Positions 8,940-17,693 of a DNA stretch of 64,000 nucleotides are shown here, piece after piece. The stretch is from Saccharofermentans sp. Lineage in GTDB: Bacteria; Bacillota; Clostridia; Saccharofermentanales; Saccharofermentanaceae. The notes beneath the pieces were generated by a model. That model had not been told where the DNA came from, made no database searches, and worked only from the letters and a program-made list of their open reading frames with translations. The DNA is taken from NCBI GenBank assembly GCA_016292145.1, contig JAEFBA010000002.1, forward strand, positions 1-64,000. The letters are read 5' to 3'. Position numbers and translations under genes: made by a program. Every line of letters begins with the position of its first letter. The first letter of the stretch is position 1.

Positions 8940-10745
8940 ATGCATTTAAATGATCGTACCAGACATCTTATCTACGGCGTATTGCTGGCGACGGCAATAA
9001 CCTTGATATGCTTTGCTAAACTCACCAAGATCCCCGATCTGTGGCTTGATGATGCGCTTTATCAGCAGGACAGGGCAGTGCCCGGTGACATCATGATCAT
9101 CGGCATAGATGACAGGGACATTGATGAATTCGGACCTTACGGCAACTGGGACAGAACGGTCATGGCAAGAGCTTTGGAAGTCCTGGGATCAGATCCGAAG
9201 AAGGCTCCTGCCGTTGTTGCGATCGATATCCAGTATTCAAGTCACGTAAATGAAGAAGGCGACTTAAGGCTTGCGAAGGCTGCAGAGAAACTCGGCAATG
9301 TCGTTACCGCGACTACTGCTGCCTATGGCTCGAAAACGACATTCGGCAGCGGATCATCAGCTGTGATCGATTACTTTACCGTTCTGTCTTATGAAGAGCC
9401 CTATGAAGAACTTAAAGCTGTAACTACGCAGGGCAGCATCAACACGATGTACGATGATGACGGCGTCTTAAGACATGCGCTCCTTTATGTTAAGCCTGAT
9501 GACAGAAAAGTGTATTCGATGCAGTATCAGGCAGCAAAGCTCTATGCCGAGAGCAAGGGCTTTACGATAGAAGAGCCTCCGACGGATGCAAGGGGACATT
9601 ATTATGTTTCCTATTCTGCGAAGCCCGGCGGATTTTACGACGGCTTCTCATTAAGTGATCTTATCAACGGAAGAATAGATCCGGGTTACTATGCCGGCAA
9701 GCTCGTGCTGATCGGACCTTACACGCCGGGACTTCAGGATTCGTTTGTTACGCCTATCGAGAAATCCAATATGATGTTCGGCGTCGAGTATCAGGCCAAT
9801 GTTATCCAGATGATCTTAGACGGCGACTATAAGACCGAAGTATCTGACTATATTCAGCTCGGTGTTTTGTGGATCGTCTGCCTTGCTTATTTTGTATTCC
9901 TCAATGCAAAGAAGCTGCGTTATACGATACCGGCGTTCTTTATCGGTGTTCTCCTGTCTTTGGGAATCAGTCTGGGACTTAGTTCGCTTGGATATCTGAC
10001 ACATGCTTTCTGGATACCTTTCGGACTGTTCGTATTATTCTTGTTCAGCATCGGTGGCCATTACATCCGTGCAGCTTTGGAAAGACAGAACGTAACCAAG
10101 ACATTCGAGCGTTATGTTGCACCTAATGTCGTAAACGAGATCTTAAAGGAAGGCACGGACAGCTTAAAGCTCGGCGGCAAGACGGTTGATATCGCGGTTC
10201 TTTTCGTAGACATCAGAGGCTTTACGACAATGTCTGAGAGATTATCTCCTGAAGAAGTAGTATTCATCTTAAACCAGTATCTTTCCATGACGAGCGCCTG
10301 CGTCGACAGATATCAGGGCACATTGGACAAGTTCATAGGCGATGCCACTATGGCATTCTGGGGCGCGCCGATCGCTGATGATGAGGCTGTCTATCATGCG
10401 TGCATGGCAGCGCTTGATATCGTTAAGGGCGCAGATGAACTGTCTGCAAAGCTCAAGGCTGAGATCAATGAGGAGATCCACGTCGGTGTCGGCGTCAACT
10501 TCGGACCTGCAGTCGTCGGCAACATGGGTTCCGAAAGACGTATGGACTATACGGCAATAGGCGATACCGTAAATACTTCTGCAAGACTTGAAGCAAATGC
10601 ACCGGGCGGCATGGTATATGTAAGCCGTTCGGTAATCGATAAATTGAATGGCCGTATGAAGTACGAGCCTTTGGAAAAGCCAATCAAACTGAAAGGTAAG
10701 GCGGACGGATTTGAGATCCTGCGTCTTATCGGACCGGAGGAATAG
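8940..10745 (+). CDS. CHASE2 sensor domain + class III adenylate/guanylate cyclase
   Basis: N-terminal CHASE2-like extracellular domain (IMIIGIDDRDIDEFGPYGNWDR), three TMs, catalytic VLFVDIRGFTTMSERL...DKFIGDATMAFWGAP...MDYTAIGDTVNTSARLE. Confidence 0.9.
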   Translation: MHLNDRTRHLIYGVLLATAITLICFAKLTKIPDLWLDDALYQQDRAVPGDIMIIGIDDRDIDEFGPYGNWDRTVMARALEVLGSDPKKAPAVVAIDIQYSSHVNEEGDLRLAKAAEKLGNVVTATTAAYGSKTTFGSGSSAVIDYFTVLSYEEPYEELKAVTTQGSINTMYDDDGVLRHALLYVKPDDRKVYSMQYQAAKLYAESKGFTIEEPPTDARGHYYVSYSAKPGGFYDGFSLSDLINGRIDPGYYAGKLVLIGPYTPGLQDSFVTPIEKSNMMFGVEYQANVIQMILDGDYKTEVSDYIQLGVLWIVCLAYFVFLNAKKLRYTIPAFFIGVLLSLGISLGLSSLGYLTHAFWIPFGLFVLFLFSIGGHYIRAALERQNVTKTFERYVAPNVVNEILKEGTDSLKLGGKTVDIAVLFVDIRGFTTMSERLSPEEVVFILNQYLSMTSACVDRYQGTLDKFIGDATMAFWGAPIADDEAVYHACMAALDIVKGADELSAKLKAEINEEIHVGVGVNFGPAVVGNMGSERRMDYTAIGDTVNTSARLEANAPGGMVYVSRSVIDKLNGRMKYEPLEKPIKLKGKADGFEILRLIGPEE

Positions 10746-10747
10746 AG

Positions 10748-12460
10748 ATGCTTACTTTTTTGGGAAGAGGATCTGCATTTGCAGATGAGCATAACAGTGC
10801 CTTTTTCATCGACAACGGTAATCTGATCCTTATCGATTGTCCGATGAGTTCTTTTGAGAAGTTAAACGACATGAACCTGACGTTGTTCGACCACATCTAT
10901 CTGCTGGTCACACATACGCACGGGGATCATATAAGCGGTATCGGGATGCTCGTTGATCTTCTCCAGTTCTCGGTAAAGACGCCGATCACGATCGTCGCAC
11001 CTTCCAAGGAAGTCGAAGGCGATCTCTTCTATTTCCTCTCAAGGCTCGAAGGCTGCAATGATTCATGGTACGAACTTATCAATTCGGAAGAGCTTGATGC
11101 GGACTGGTTCGTTTGCCCGATCCAGACATCACACACCGAAGAGCTCTCAGGCAAGTGCTTCGGTTACTGTCTTACAGTTGACGGCAACAGAGTAGTTTAT
11201 ACAGGCGATTCGAATACGCTCGTTCCTTATGAGAAATATATTTCGGACGGTGCTTATCTGTATACGGAAGTGTCTGCGTACAAGTCACCCGTTCATCTTT
11301 ACTGCGTTGATATTCACGATAAGATCAAGTCGTATGTCGAGCGCGGAGTTCACGTCTACCTCATGCACATGGATGATGAGAAGAGAATAGGTGAAGTCTT
11401 AAGCGATACCGGTGCCGAGTTCGCGCCTCTTGAAAAGAGGGCGTTCATGGTTCAGGACACGTCGAGACTTTTAGACGGTATCTTTACGATCTCCGACAGC
11501 CTCTATAAGGATATGTGCATGAACAACAACAAGGATCACCAGCTGTTGTTCTCATATCTTACAGATCTCGGCAAGACGATCGTTGATGCCGACAGGGCAA
11601 GCTTCTGGAAGTGGGATAAGAGAAAGAACCAGATCTGGACTATGTCGGCAACCGGCGTGGAAAAGATCGTGATCCCTGATGATTCCGGTCTTGTCGGAAA
11701 GGCCTTAAGAGAAAAGACGACGGTCATCACAAACGATCCTTATAACGATCCTGATTTCAATAATGAGGTCGATATCCAGACAGGCTATAAGACGAATTCC
11801 GTTCTCGTTATGCCTGTAGCCGATGTTAACGGAGATTTCATCGGCGCTCTTCAGCTCATCAACAAAAATGACGAGAATGGTTTTGACGAAGATGAGGATC
11901 CGAAAAGACTCTCTCTCGCAGCTCTCGTATGCGGCATCGCATTAGAGTCAGAAACGTTCCTGGAAGACTCCCATCATGACAGGCTGACTGGCCTTAAGAA
12001 CAGAATGGGTTTCTACTATGATTTCGGTAAGCGTTTCAGGGAATATCTCATTCCTGAATCCGGAAAGATCATGTCCGTATTTATCTGCGATATCGATAAG
12101 TTCAAGCGCGTTAACGATACGTATGGTCACAATGCAGGTGATGATGTGCTGAAATTCACATCACAGATGCTCGAATCTTTCTGCAGCGAGAAGGACAGCG
12201 TATACAGATGGGGCGGTGAAGAGTTCGTTATGGTCATGCGTGATACTGATCTTGACGGTGTCGTAAAAAAGGCCGAAGAGATAAGGCTCAAGCTCCAGGG
12301 CTCAGAGATCATCGCTGACGGCAATAAGCTTAACTGCACGATGAGCTTCGGATGCAGTCTTTTCGAGCCTTCCAAGTCCATTGAAGAGAACATAAGCAAT
12401 GCCGACGAGAGGCTCTATACAGCCAAAGAAACAGGAAGAAACAAAGTCTGTTGGGAATGA
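10748..12460 (+). CDS. metallo-beta-lactamase fold - GAF - GGDEF (diguanylate cyclase) fusion
   Basis: MBL motif THTHGDHISG and YTGDSN; GAF with LQLINKNDENGFDEDED; RWGGEEFVMVM. Starts 2 nt after the cyclase stop. Confidence 0.9.
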   Translation: MLTFLGRGSAFADEHNSAFFIDNGNLILIDCPMSSFEKLNDMNLTLFDHIYLLVTHTHGDHISGIGMLVDLLQFSVKTPITIVAPSKEVEGDLFYFLSRLEGCNDSWYELINSEELDADWFVCPIQTSHTEELSGKCFGYCLTVDGNRVVYTGDSNTLVPYEKYISDGAYLYTEVSAYKSPVHLYCVDIHDKIKSYVERGVHVYLMHMDDEKRIGEVLSDTGAEFAPLEKRAFMVQDTSRLLDGIFTISDSLYKDMCMNNNKDHQLLFSYLTDLGKTIVDADRASFWKWDKRKNQIWTMSATGVEKIVIPDDSGLVGKALREKTTVITNDPYNDPDFNNEVDIQTGYKTNSVLVMPVADVNGDFIGALQLINKNDENGFDEDEDPKRLSLAALVCGIALESETFLEDSHHDRLTGLKNRMGFYYDFGKRFREYLIPESGKIMSVFICDIDKFKRVNDTYGHNAGDDVLKFTSQMLESFCSEKDSVYRWGGEEFVMVMRDTDLDGVVKKAEEIRLKLQGSEIIADGNKLNCTMSFGCSLFEPSKSIEENISNADERLYTAKETGRNKVCWE

Positions 12461-12508
12461 TTATTGTCAAACGATTTTTATTACTGTATTATTTAAACAT
12501 TAACGAGA

Positions 12509-12535
12509 ACCTGTGCCTAAAAGCGCAGGTTTTTT
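12509..12535 (+). terminator. intrinsic terminator
   Basis: AACCTGTGC CTAAAA GCGCAGGTT TTTT. Confidence 0.75.
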
Positions 12536-12571
12536 CGGAAAAAATAAGGGTAGATCTATAAGGAGGCAAGT

Positions 12572-13315
12572 ATGGATACTTGTAAAGTGTGCGGAACCAT
12601 TCTTCCGTTCAGTGGTATGAAATGTCCCAAGTGCGGATATTCAAAAGACGGTGCAGGTGCACCTGCAGGCGCGGGAGCAGGTCCTGCAAAGATGTTTAAT
12701 TCGGATAAGCATATCTTGATCATGAATCTTACCAAGTTCAGAGATCTTCTGGGTGAGAATGAGGAACTCAAGGGCATGATCAAGCCGCAGAGCGAATTTC
12801 CTATGAGTGACGATCAGATCTATAAGAAGAGATCGCTCTTTAAATTCTTCTGGCCGTTCTTGCTCGGAGGAATCGGTGCCGGTATCGTTATTTATATAAT
12901 CTCGATGATCATTATGTTCTCCTCGGCTATGAGCATAGCCACGCAGCCCTCAGTATCAGATCAGCAGGTTCAGACATTTGCTAATCATGCTATGGCTGAT
13001 ATTTACGGCGGATATATCGTTGCCATAGCTGTTGCACTTGCGATCATCTTCATGGGATTATTTATCTCCAGAAGGAAGAGAGACGCCTTCAACAGCAATG
13101 CAGACATGATGAACCGCATTGCATCCGAGAGATATCAGATGGGCCTTAAGAACGAGAGAATGATCGATATCTATCAGGATAATCTCGCAAGCATGCGCAG
13201 GTATGAAGATCTTGTTCCTGCAGAGTACCAGACAAGCCAGAAGGTATCCCTGATCATCGAAGCTTTGAAGGAAGATCATGCTGATACGGTGGAAGAAGCT
13301 ATAGCACTTCTCTGA
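12572..13315 (+). CDS. zinc-ribbon membrane protein
   Basis: CKVCGTILPFSGMKCPKCGYSKDG; two TM segments. Confidence 0.7.
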   Translation: MDTCKVCGTILPFSGMKCPKCGYSKDGAGAPAGAGAGPAKMFNSDKHILIMNLTKFRDLLGENEELKGMIKPQSEFPMSDDQIYKKRSLFKFFWPFLLGGIGAGIVIYIISMIIMFSSAMSIATQPSVSDQQVQTFANHAMADIYGGYIVAIAVALAIIFMGLFISRRKRDAFNSNADMMNRIASERYQMGLKNERMIDIYQDNLASMRRYEDLVPAEYQTSQKVSLIIEALKEDHADTVEEAIALL

Positions 13316-13340
13316 GCCTGTCTTAAACAGTGAAATGATA

Positions 13341-13374
13341 AAGGGCTGTCTCTATGTATAGAGGCAGCCCTTTT
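13341..13374. terminator. probably bidirectional intrinsic terminator
   Basis: AAGGGCTGTCTCTATGTATAGAGGCAGCCCTTTT. Confidence 0.65.
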
Positions 13375-13541
13375 GCTTTGCACTGTGGTGTGAGTTTTCT
13401 CGAGTTCTTGGGCTGTTTATACCCGGCTGTTCCGACAGTTATGAACTGTTGCTTCAAATGTTGCTCTTTCTGTCCGCCCGGAAGGCAACAAATCCTTAAC
13501 TGAGGGTCAGGCGGTCCCGGCGTTGTTTGCAAGCCCCCATC
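13341..13541 (-). ncRNA. candidate structured non-coding RNA (family not assigned)
   Basis: No credible CDS; minus-strand TATAAT at 13547-13542; hairpins ACAGTT-ATG-AACTGT (13435-13449) and TGTTGC/GCAACA (13459-13464/13495-13500); ends at terminator 13341-13374. Confidence 0.4.
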
Positions 13542-13614
13542 ATTATAGTTCCGCTGCGAAAAAGCGGCGCATTAAAAACTGCACAAAAAGAATTCAGGGA
13601 ATTGTTGAAATGAA

Positions 13615-13656
13615 TTAGCACTCTCGGGTTGACAGTGCTAACCAGCGGACTATAAT
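13615..13656 (+). promoter_or_regulatory. CIRCE (HrcA) operator overlapping a consensus promoter of hsp20
   Basis: TTAGCACTC-N9-cAGTGCTAA (one mismatch to CIRCE) at 13615-13641; TTGACA 13629-13634, 16-nt spacer, TATAAT 13651-13656. Confidence 0.85.
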
Positions 13657-13741
13657 CGGAGTTGGAACAAAGGAACGAAGATCGATAGATCAGACCTCCG
13701 CTCTAATGCTCGGATAACAACATTCAAAGGAGATGATTATT

Positions 13742-14191
13742 ATGTTGATGTCCGGATTATTTGGAGAAGATTTGTTTGACGACTTTTGGGGATTCCCTAC
13801 ACACGAATTGGCTAACATCGATAAGCACCTGTACGGCAAGAATGCGCGCAACATGATGGCAACTGATGTTAACGAGACTGAGACCGATTACGAGCTCGAG
13901 ATGAACCTTCCGGGTTTCAAGAAAGACCAGATCAACGTTAAGCTCGAAGACGGCTACATGACCATCAGTGCATCCAAGGGCCATGATCAGGAGAAGAAGG
14001 ATAAGCACGGCAAGATCATCCGCCAGGAGCGTTATGCCGGTTCCTTACAGAGGAGCTTTTATGTCGGTGATGCCGTAAAGGTTGAAGATGTTAAGGCCAA
14101 GTACGAAGACGGTGTCTTAAAGCTCTTTATCCCGAAGAAAGAACTTAAGGCTCTGCCCGGCAACAACAACACCATAGCCATTGAGGGCTAA
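13742..14191 (+). CDS. Hsp20/alpha-crystallin family small heat shock protein
   Basis: ELEMNLPGFKKDQINVKLEDGYMTISA...GSLQRSFYVGDAV...YEDGVLKLFIPK. Confidence 0.93.
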   Translation: MLMSGLFGEDLFDDFWGFPTHELANIDKHLYGKNARNMMATDVNETETDYELEMNLPGFKKDQINVKLEDGYMTISASKGHDQEKKDKHGKIIRQERYAGSLQRSFYVGDAVKVEDVKAKYEDGVLKLFIPKKELKALPGNNNTIAIEG

Positions 14192-14221
14192 AGCTATAAG
14201 GGAACAATTACGTAAACAATG

Positions 14222-14252
14222 AAGAGGCTGTCCGTAACGGGCAGCCTCTTTT
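14222..14252 (+). terminator. intrinsic terminator
   Basis: AAGAGGCTG..CAGCCTCTTTT. Confidence 0.75.
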
Positions 14253-14336
14253 GAGTTTTTTCGAAAAAGTGCAACATTTCTGATATAACAACTGTATTAA
14301 TGGCATAAAACAAAACGCAAACGGAGATGATAAAAA

Positions 14337-15065
14337 ATGAAGAACATTACAGCAAAGCTCTTAACCCTTGGCGTTACAGCAGTACTTATTACCGGTTGTT
14401 TTACAGGATGTAAGGTTATAAACAACAGCAAGATAAATGCTAACGTTAAGGTTAACGGTGAAGAAGTTATCAATACTGAGATAGCTTTAGGCACAGGCTC
14501 ATGGGAGGTTGCCGCATCAAATGCTATGACAGATGAACTTAAGAAATATTTCGAAGACGCGATAAGCAAGCTCGACGGATACAACCATACACCTGCAGCA
14601 CTTCTTGCTAAGCAGGTAGTAGCAGGAACGAATTACTGTTTCCTTTGCACGTCTACCATCCAGGCAAACAGCGCAGCAAAAGAAATGAAACTTGCATATA
14701 TCAACGTTGATCCTTCCGGCAACGCAACATTCTTGAAGGATGAAGTCCTCATGCTTCCTGGTGTCAGCGAGAGCGGCGACAAGGTCGGCGGCTGGTCATA
14801 TGCTGAATCAGTCGAGATCACGGACGACATAAAGAAGGTCATGGAGAAGGCAACTGAGACTTTAACAGGCGCAACATATGAACCCGTAGCTTATATCGGT
14901 TCACAGGTCGTCGCAGGAACAAATCATGCTATTCTTTGCAAGAGCACTCCTTCTGTAGCTGAGTTAAACGGCGCGACAACATACGTCCTCGTATACGTCT
15001 ACGCTGACCTCCAGGGCAACTGTGAGATCACAGAGACGAAGGACATTGAAATAAAAGCAGGTTAA
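14337..15065 (+). CDS. lipoprotein with two tandem cystatin-like repeats
   Basis: Lipobox-like LITGC; two homologous halves each with QVVAGTN (QVVAGTNYCFLC, QVVAGTNHAILC). Confidence 0.6.
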   Translation: MKNITAKLLTLGVTAVLITGCFTGCKVINNSKINANVKVNGEEVINTEIALGTGSWEVAASNAMTDELKKYFEDAISKLDGYNHTPAALLAKQVVAGTNYCFLCTSTIQANSAAKEMKLAYINVDPSGNATFLKDEVLMLPGVSESGDKVGGWSYAESVEITDDIKKVMEKATETLTGATYEPVAYIGSQVVAGTNHAILCKSTPSVAELNGATTYVLVYVYADLQGNCEITETKDIEIKAG

Positions 15066-15094
15066 TTACTCCCTCATACAGACTCCTGAAAAGA

Positions 15095-15127
15095 AAGCCC
15101 CTGTACCATGATGGTGCAGGGGCTTTT
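15095..15127 (+). terminator. intrinsic terminator
   Basis: AAGCCCCTGTACC ATGATGGTGCAGGGGCTTTT. Confidence 0.75.
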
Positions 15128-15166
15128 GAATGATTAAAGTGTGAACGGCCGTGCGTCACATCAAGC

Positions 15167-15778
15167 TCATTTGAATTTTGGCTTGGTACCGAACTCTTCC
15201 TTGACGGAATCCTTGCTTACCTGAATGTACTGTATTCCGGTGTAATCGCCGTTTGATGCCTGGACAATGAAGCTTATTGATAAGTTGATGGTTTTGTTCG
15301 TCTTCTTATCGGCGAGGACACACCTGTAGCTTACTGCCATTACATCGTTGTGCCAGGATGTGCCGGATGCTGTGACGGATCTTAACTTGGTGTTGTCGAT
15401 CAGCTCACAGATCTCATCAGCATCCTGCTGTGTTAATGCATCTCCGGAATAGCCTTCTTTGGCAAACATCTTGTAAAGTTCATCGCTGTCCTCGTCTTCA
15501 AGTACAGAACTGATCTCCTTTTCAAAGCCGGTCGCATTAGCATTTTTAGCTATTCCGGTGGCAACACCGCCGATCGCCAGAAGCATTCCGAAATAAAACA
15601 TCAGAAGGAAACCAAGTACGGTCATGATACTGCCGGCGATGATCCCGCCGATCTTCTTTTTGCCTTTGGCGGTCTTAACGACCGAGACAATAAGAAGGAC
15701 CAGTCCGATTATAAAGATTAAAGCGAAAACAATGACCGCAGCTATTCCGACGCCTGCGAGAAATTCCAGACCTTTCAT
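15167..15778 (-). CDS. hypothetical membrane protein
   Basis: Two N-terminal TMs, soluble C-terminal domain; start MKGLEFL with upstream GGAGG preferred to the longer ORF. Confidence 0.65.
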   Translation of the reverse strand: MKGLEFLAGVGIAAVIVFALIFIIGLVLLIVSVVKTAKGKKKIGGIIAGSIMTVLGFLLMFYFGMLLAIGGVATGIAKNANATGFEKEISSVLEDEDSDELYKMFAKEGYSGDALTQQDADEICELIDNTKLRSVTASGTSWHNDVMAVSYRCVLADKKTNKTINLSISFIVQASNGDYTGIQYIQVSKDSVKEEFGTKPKFK

Positions 15779-15908
15779 ATATTTATCCTCCTTTATTCCT
15801 AATAATCGAATTCTACCACATTGCGCATAAAACTGATTGACAAACGGAGAGAACGGGTATATTGTATAAACACATTTATATAAACGCATTTATATTATGA
15901 GGTGATAT

Positions 15909-16505
15909 ATGGCACGCAAAGTGACGATAAGCAGGGACATGATACTGGAAGCCGCATTAAAGATACTTATAAGGGACGGATATGCGGCCGTTAACATAAA
16001 GACGATCGCTTCTGAGATCGGATGTTCGACTCAGCCTGTTGTCTGGCATTTCGAGAACATGGACGGATTAAGACAGGCTCTGTCCGAATATGCCGGAGAG
16101 TATGCTGCCAAAAAGGCTTTCCTGGACAGCAGGAATAAAGTCGAGAGCTTCGAATTCATGGGACGGGCATACGTGAAGATGGCGCTTAAGGAGCCGAACC
16201 TTTTCAAATACTTGTATCTCGGCGAGAGTCCCATGGGCAGGCCCTACGACCTTAAGGGAATCGCAAGGGATAAGAAGAATAAGGAAATGATATCCAGGAT
16301 CGCTGAGCAGACGGGCCTTAATGAAGAGCAGGTGATCCGCTTTGTGAGGAACACGCTTATATATTCCCACGGCGTTGCCACGATGGTCGCAACAGGCGTG
16401 TTCAAAGGCACCGAGAAAGAGATGATGGCGATGATAAACGACGCTGCAGACGCATTCATATTAAAAGAGGGGATCGACCCTGAGAAGCTGCAGGTAAAGG
16501 AGTAA
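15909..16505 (+). CDS. TetR family transcriptional regulator
   Basis: ILEAALKILIRDGYAAVNIKTIASEIGCSTQPVVWHFENMDGL. Confidence 0.85.
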   Translation: MARKVTISRDMILEAALKILIRDGYAAVNIKTIASEIGCSTQPVVWHFENMDGLRQALSEYAGEYAAKKAFLDSRNKVESFEFMGRAYVKMALKEPNLFKYLYLGESPMGRPYDLKGIARDKKNKEMISRIAEQTGLNEEQVIRFVRNTLIYSHGVATMVATGVFKGTEKEMMAMINDAADAFILKEGIDPEKLQVKE

Positions 16506-16509
16506 AGAT

Positions 16510-16887
16510 ATGTTGGCAATATTGGGAACAGTATTACTGTTAATAGTCGCGGTGATGGAAGTGCTCCTTATATTAGGACTTCCTTTAGGTGAATTCACTA
16601 TGGGCGGAAGGCATAAGGTGCTGCCGCCTCCGTACCGTATCGCTGCAGCTTCGTCGATAATCCTGCAGATCTTCGGTGCACTGATGCTCCTGCAGGGCGC
16701 AGGCTACATGAACATGTGGTTCGGATTAACGCCTACAAAGGTCATCTGCTTTGTCTTCGGCGGTTTCTTTGCGGTCAACACCGTGATGAATCTGATATCA
16801 CCAAGCAAGAAGGAAAAGTATGTAATGACACCTCTTGCTGCAATTGAAGCGGTCTGCTTTATCGTCACTGCGGTAATGATGAAATGA
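16510..16887 (+). CDS. hypothetical membrane protein
   Basis: Four TM segments, close to the TetR stop. Confidence 0.65.
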   Translation: MLAILGTVLLLIVAVMEVLLILGLPLGEFTMGGRHKVLPPPYRIAAASSIILQIFGALMLLQGAGYMNMWFGLTPTKVICFVFGGFFAVNTVMNLISPSKKEKYVMTPLAAIEAVCFIVTAVMMK

Positions 16888-16910
16888 ATTCTGATCTATT
16901 CTCTTAAAAA

Positions 16911-16952
16911 TCACAGCAAAAGCACAGCCGGTGTGGACTTTTGCTGTGACTT
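16911..16952. terminator. terminator hairpin
   Basis: TCACAGCAAAAG...CTTTTGCTGTGACTTTT. Confidence 0.55.
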
Positions 16953-17018
16953 TTAAAATTCGAAGCAAAAAAATCCCTCCGGTCAGGAGGGATTAATAAT
17001 TTCAATTCTCGAAAAAAC

Positions 17019-17693
17019 TTATTCAGTAATGTATTCGCTGTAAGCCTTCTTGATGATGTCCCAATCCAAGTCGAATCTGGACATGTGCTTTGTGAATGCA
17101 GCTTCGACGGCTTCTTTGTCGTGATTAGCAATTGCGTCAGCTATTGCCATGTGGTCTGATACGAGCTTCTGGTCCTTGATGGTCTTAAGTGAGAGTGATC
17201 TTACACGGTCGAAATGAAGGCTCATGAGAGATACCATGTAGAAGCAGTTGAGTCTGTTGCAGGCAACGTAAATATCCTTGTGGAATTCGTTATCGAGATC
17301 CAGGAACTTCGGAGGATCGTTCTCGATATAGAACTGCTGAAGCTTGATGTTGGCATAGAGCTTCTGGATGTCTTCCTCAGTTGCGACATCGCATGCTTCC
17401 CTTAAAAGTGCGGACTCAACAGCGATACGAAGGAACCTGGACTCCTTAATGAGTTCATAGTCGATCAAAGATACGCTGCAGCCCTTCTGCGGAAGGATGT
17501 TTACGATCTTGGATTTGGATAACTCAAGGAATGCTTCGTGAACAGGTGTTCTTGAGATTCCGAGCTGTGTAGCGATCTCCTGCTCGCCGATAAGTGAACC
17601 GGGCTTGATCTCCATGTTGATGATGTTGTCTTTAACGATGCGGAGAGCATACTCACGGTTAGGTTCAAAAGTGTTCTTTGGAGTGATGATCAT
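17019..17693 (-). CDS. GntR family regulator (FadR subfamily, FCD domain)
   Basis: GSLIGEQEIATQLGISRTPVHEAFLELSKSKIVNILPQKGCSV. Confidence 0.9.
   Translation of the reverse strand: MIITPKNTFEPNREYALRIVKDNIINMEIKPGSLIGEQEIATQLGISRTPVHEAFLELSKSKIVNILPQKGCSVSLIDYELIKESRFLRIAVESALLREACDVATEEDIQKLYANIKLQQFYIENDPPKFLDLDNEFHKDIYVACNRLNCFYMVSLMSLHFDRVRSLSLKTIKDQKLVSDHMAIADAIANHDKEAVEAAFTKHMSRFDLDWDIIKKAYSEYITE

Noticed and set aside
13323-13532. 69-aa minus ORF in the hsp20 upstream interval
   Set aside because: Runs through the terminator hairpin, lacks an RBS and is hairpin-rich; better explained as non-coding RNA or spacer
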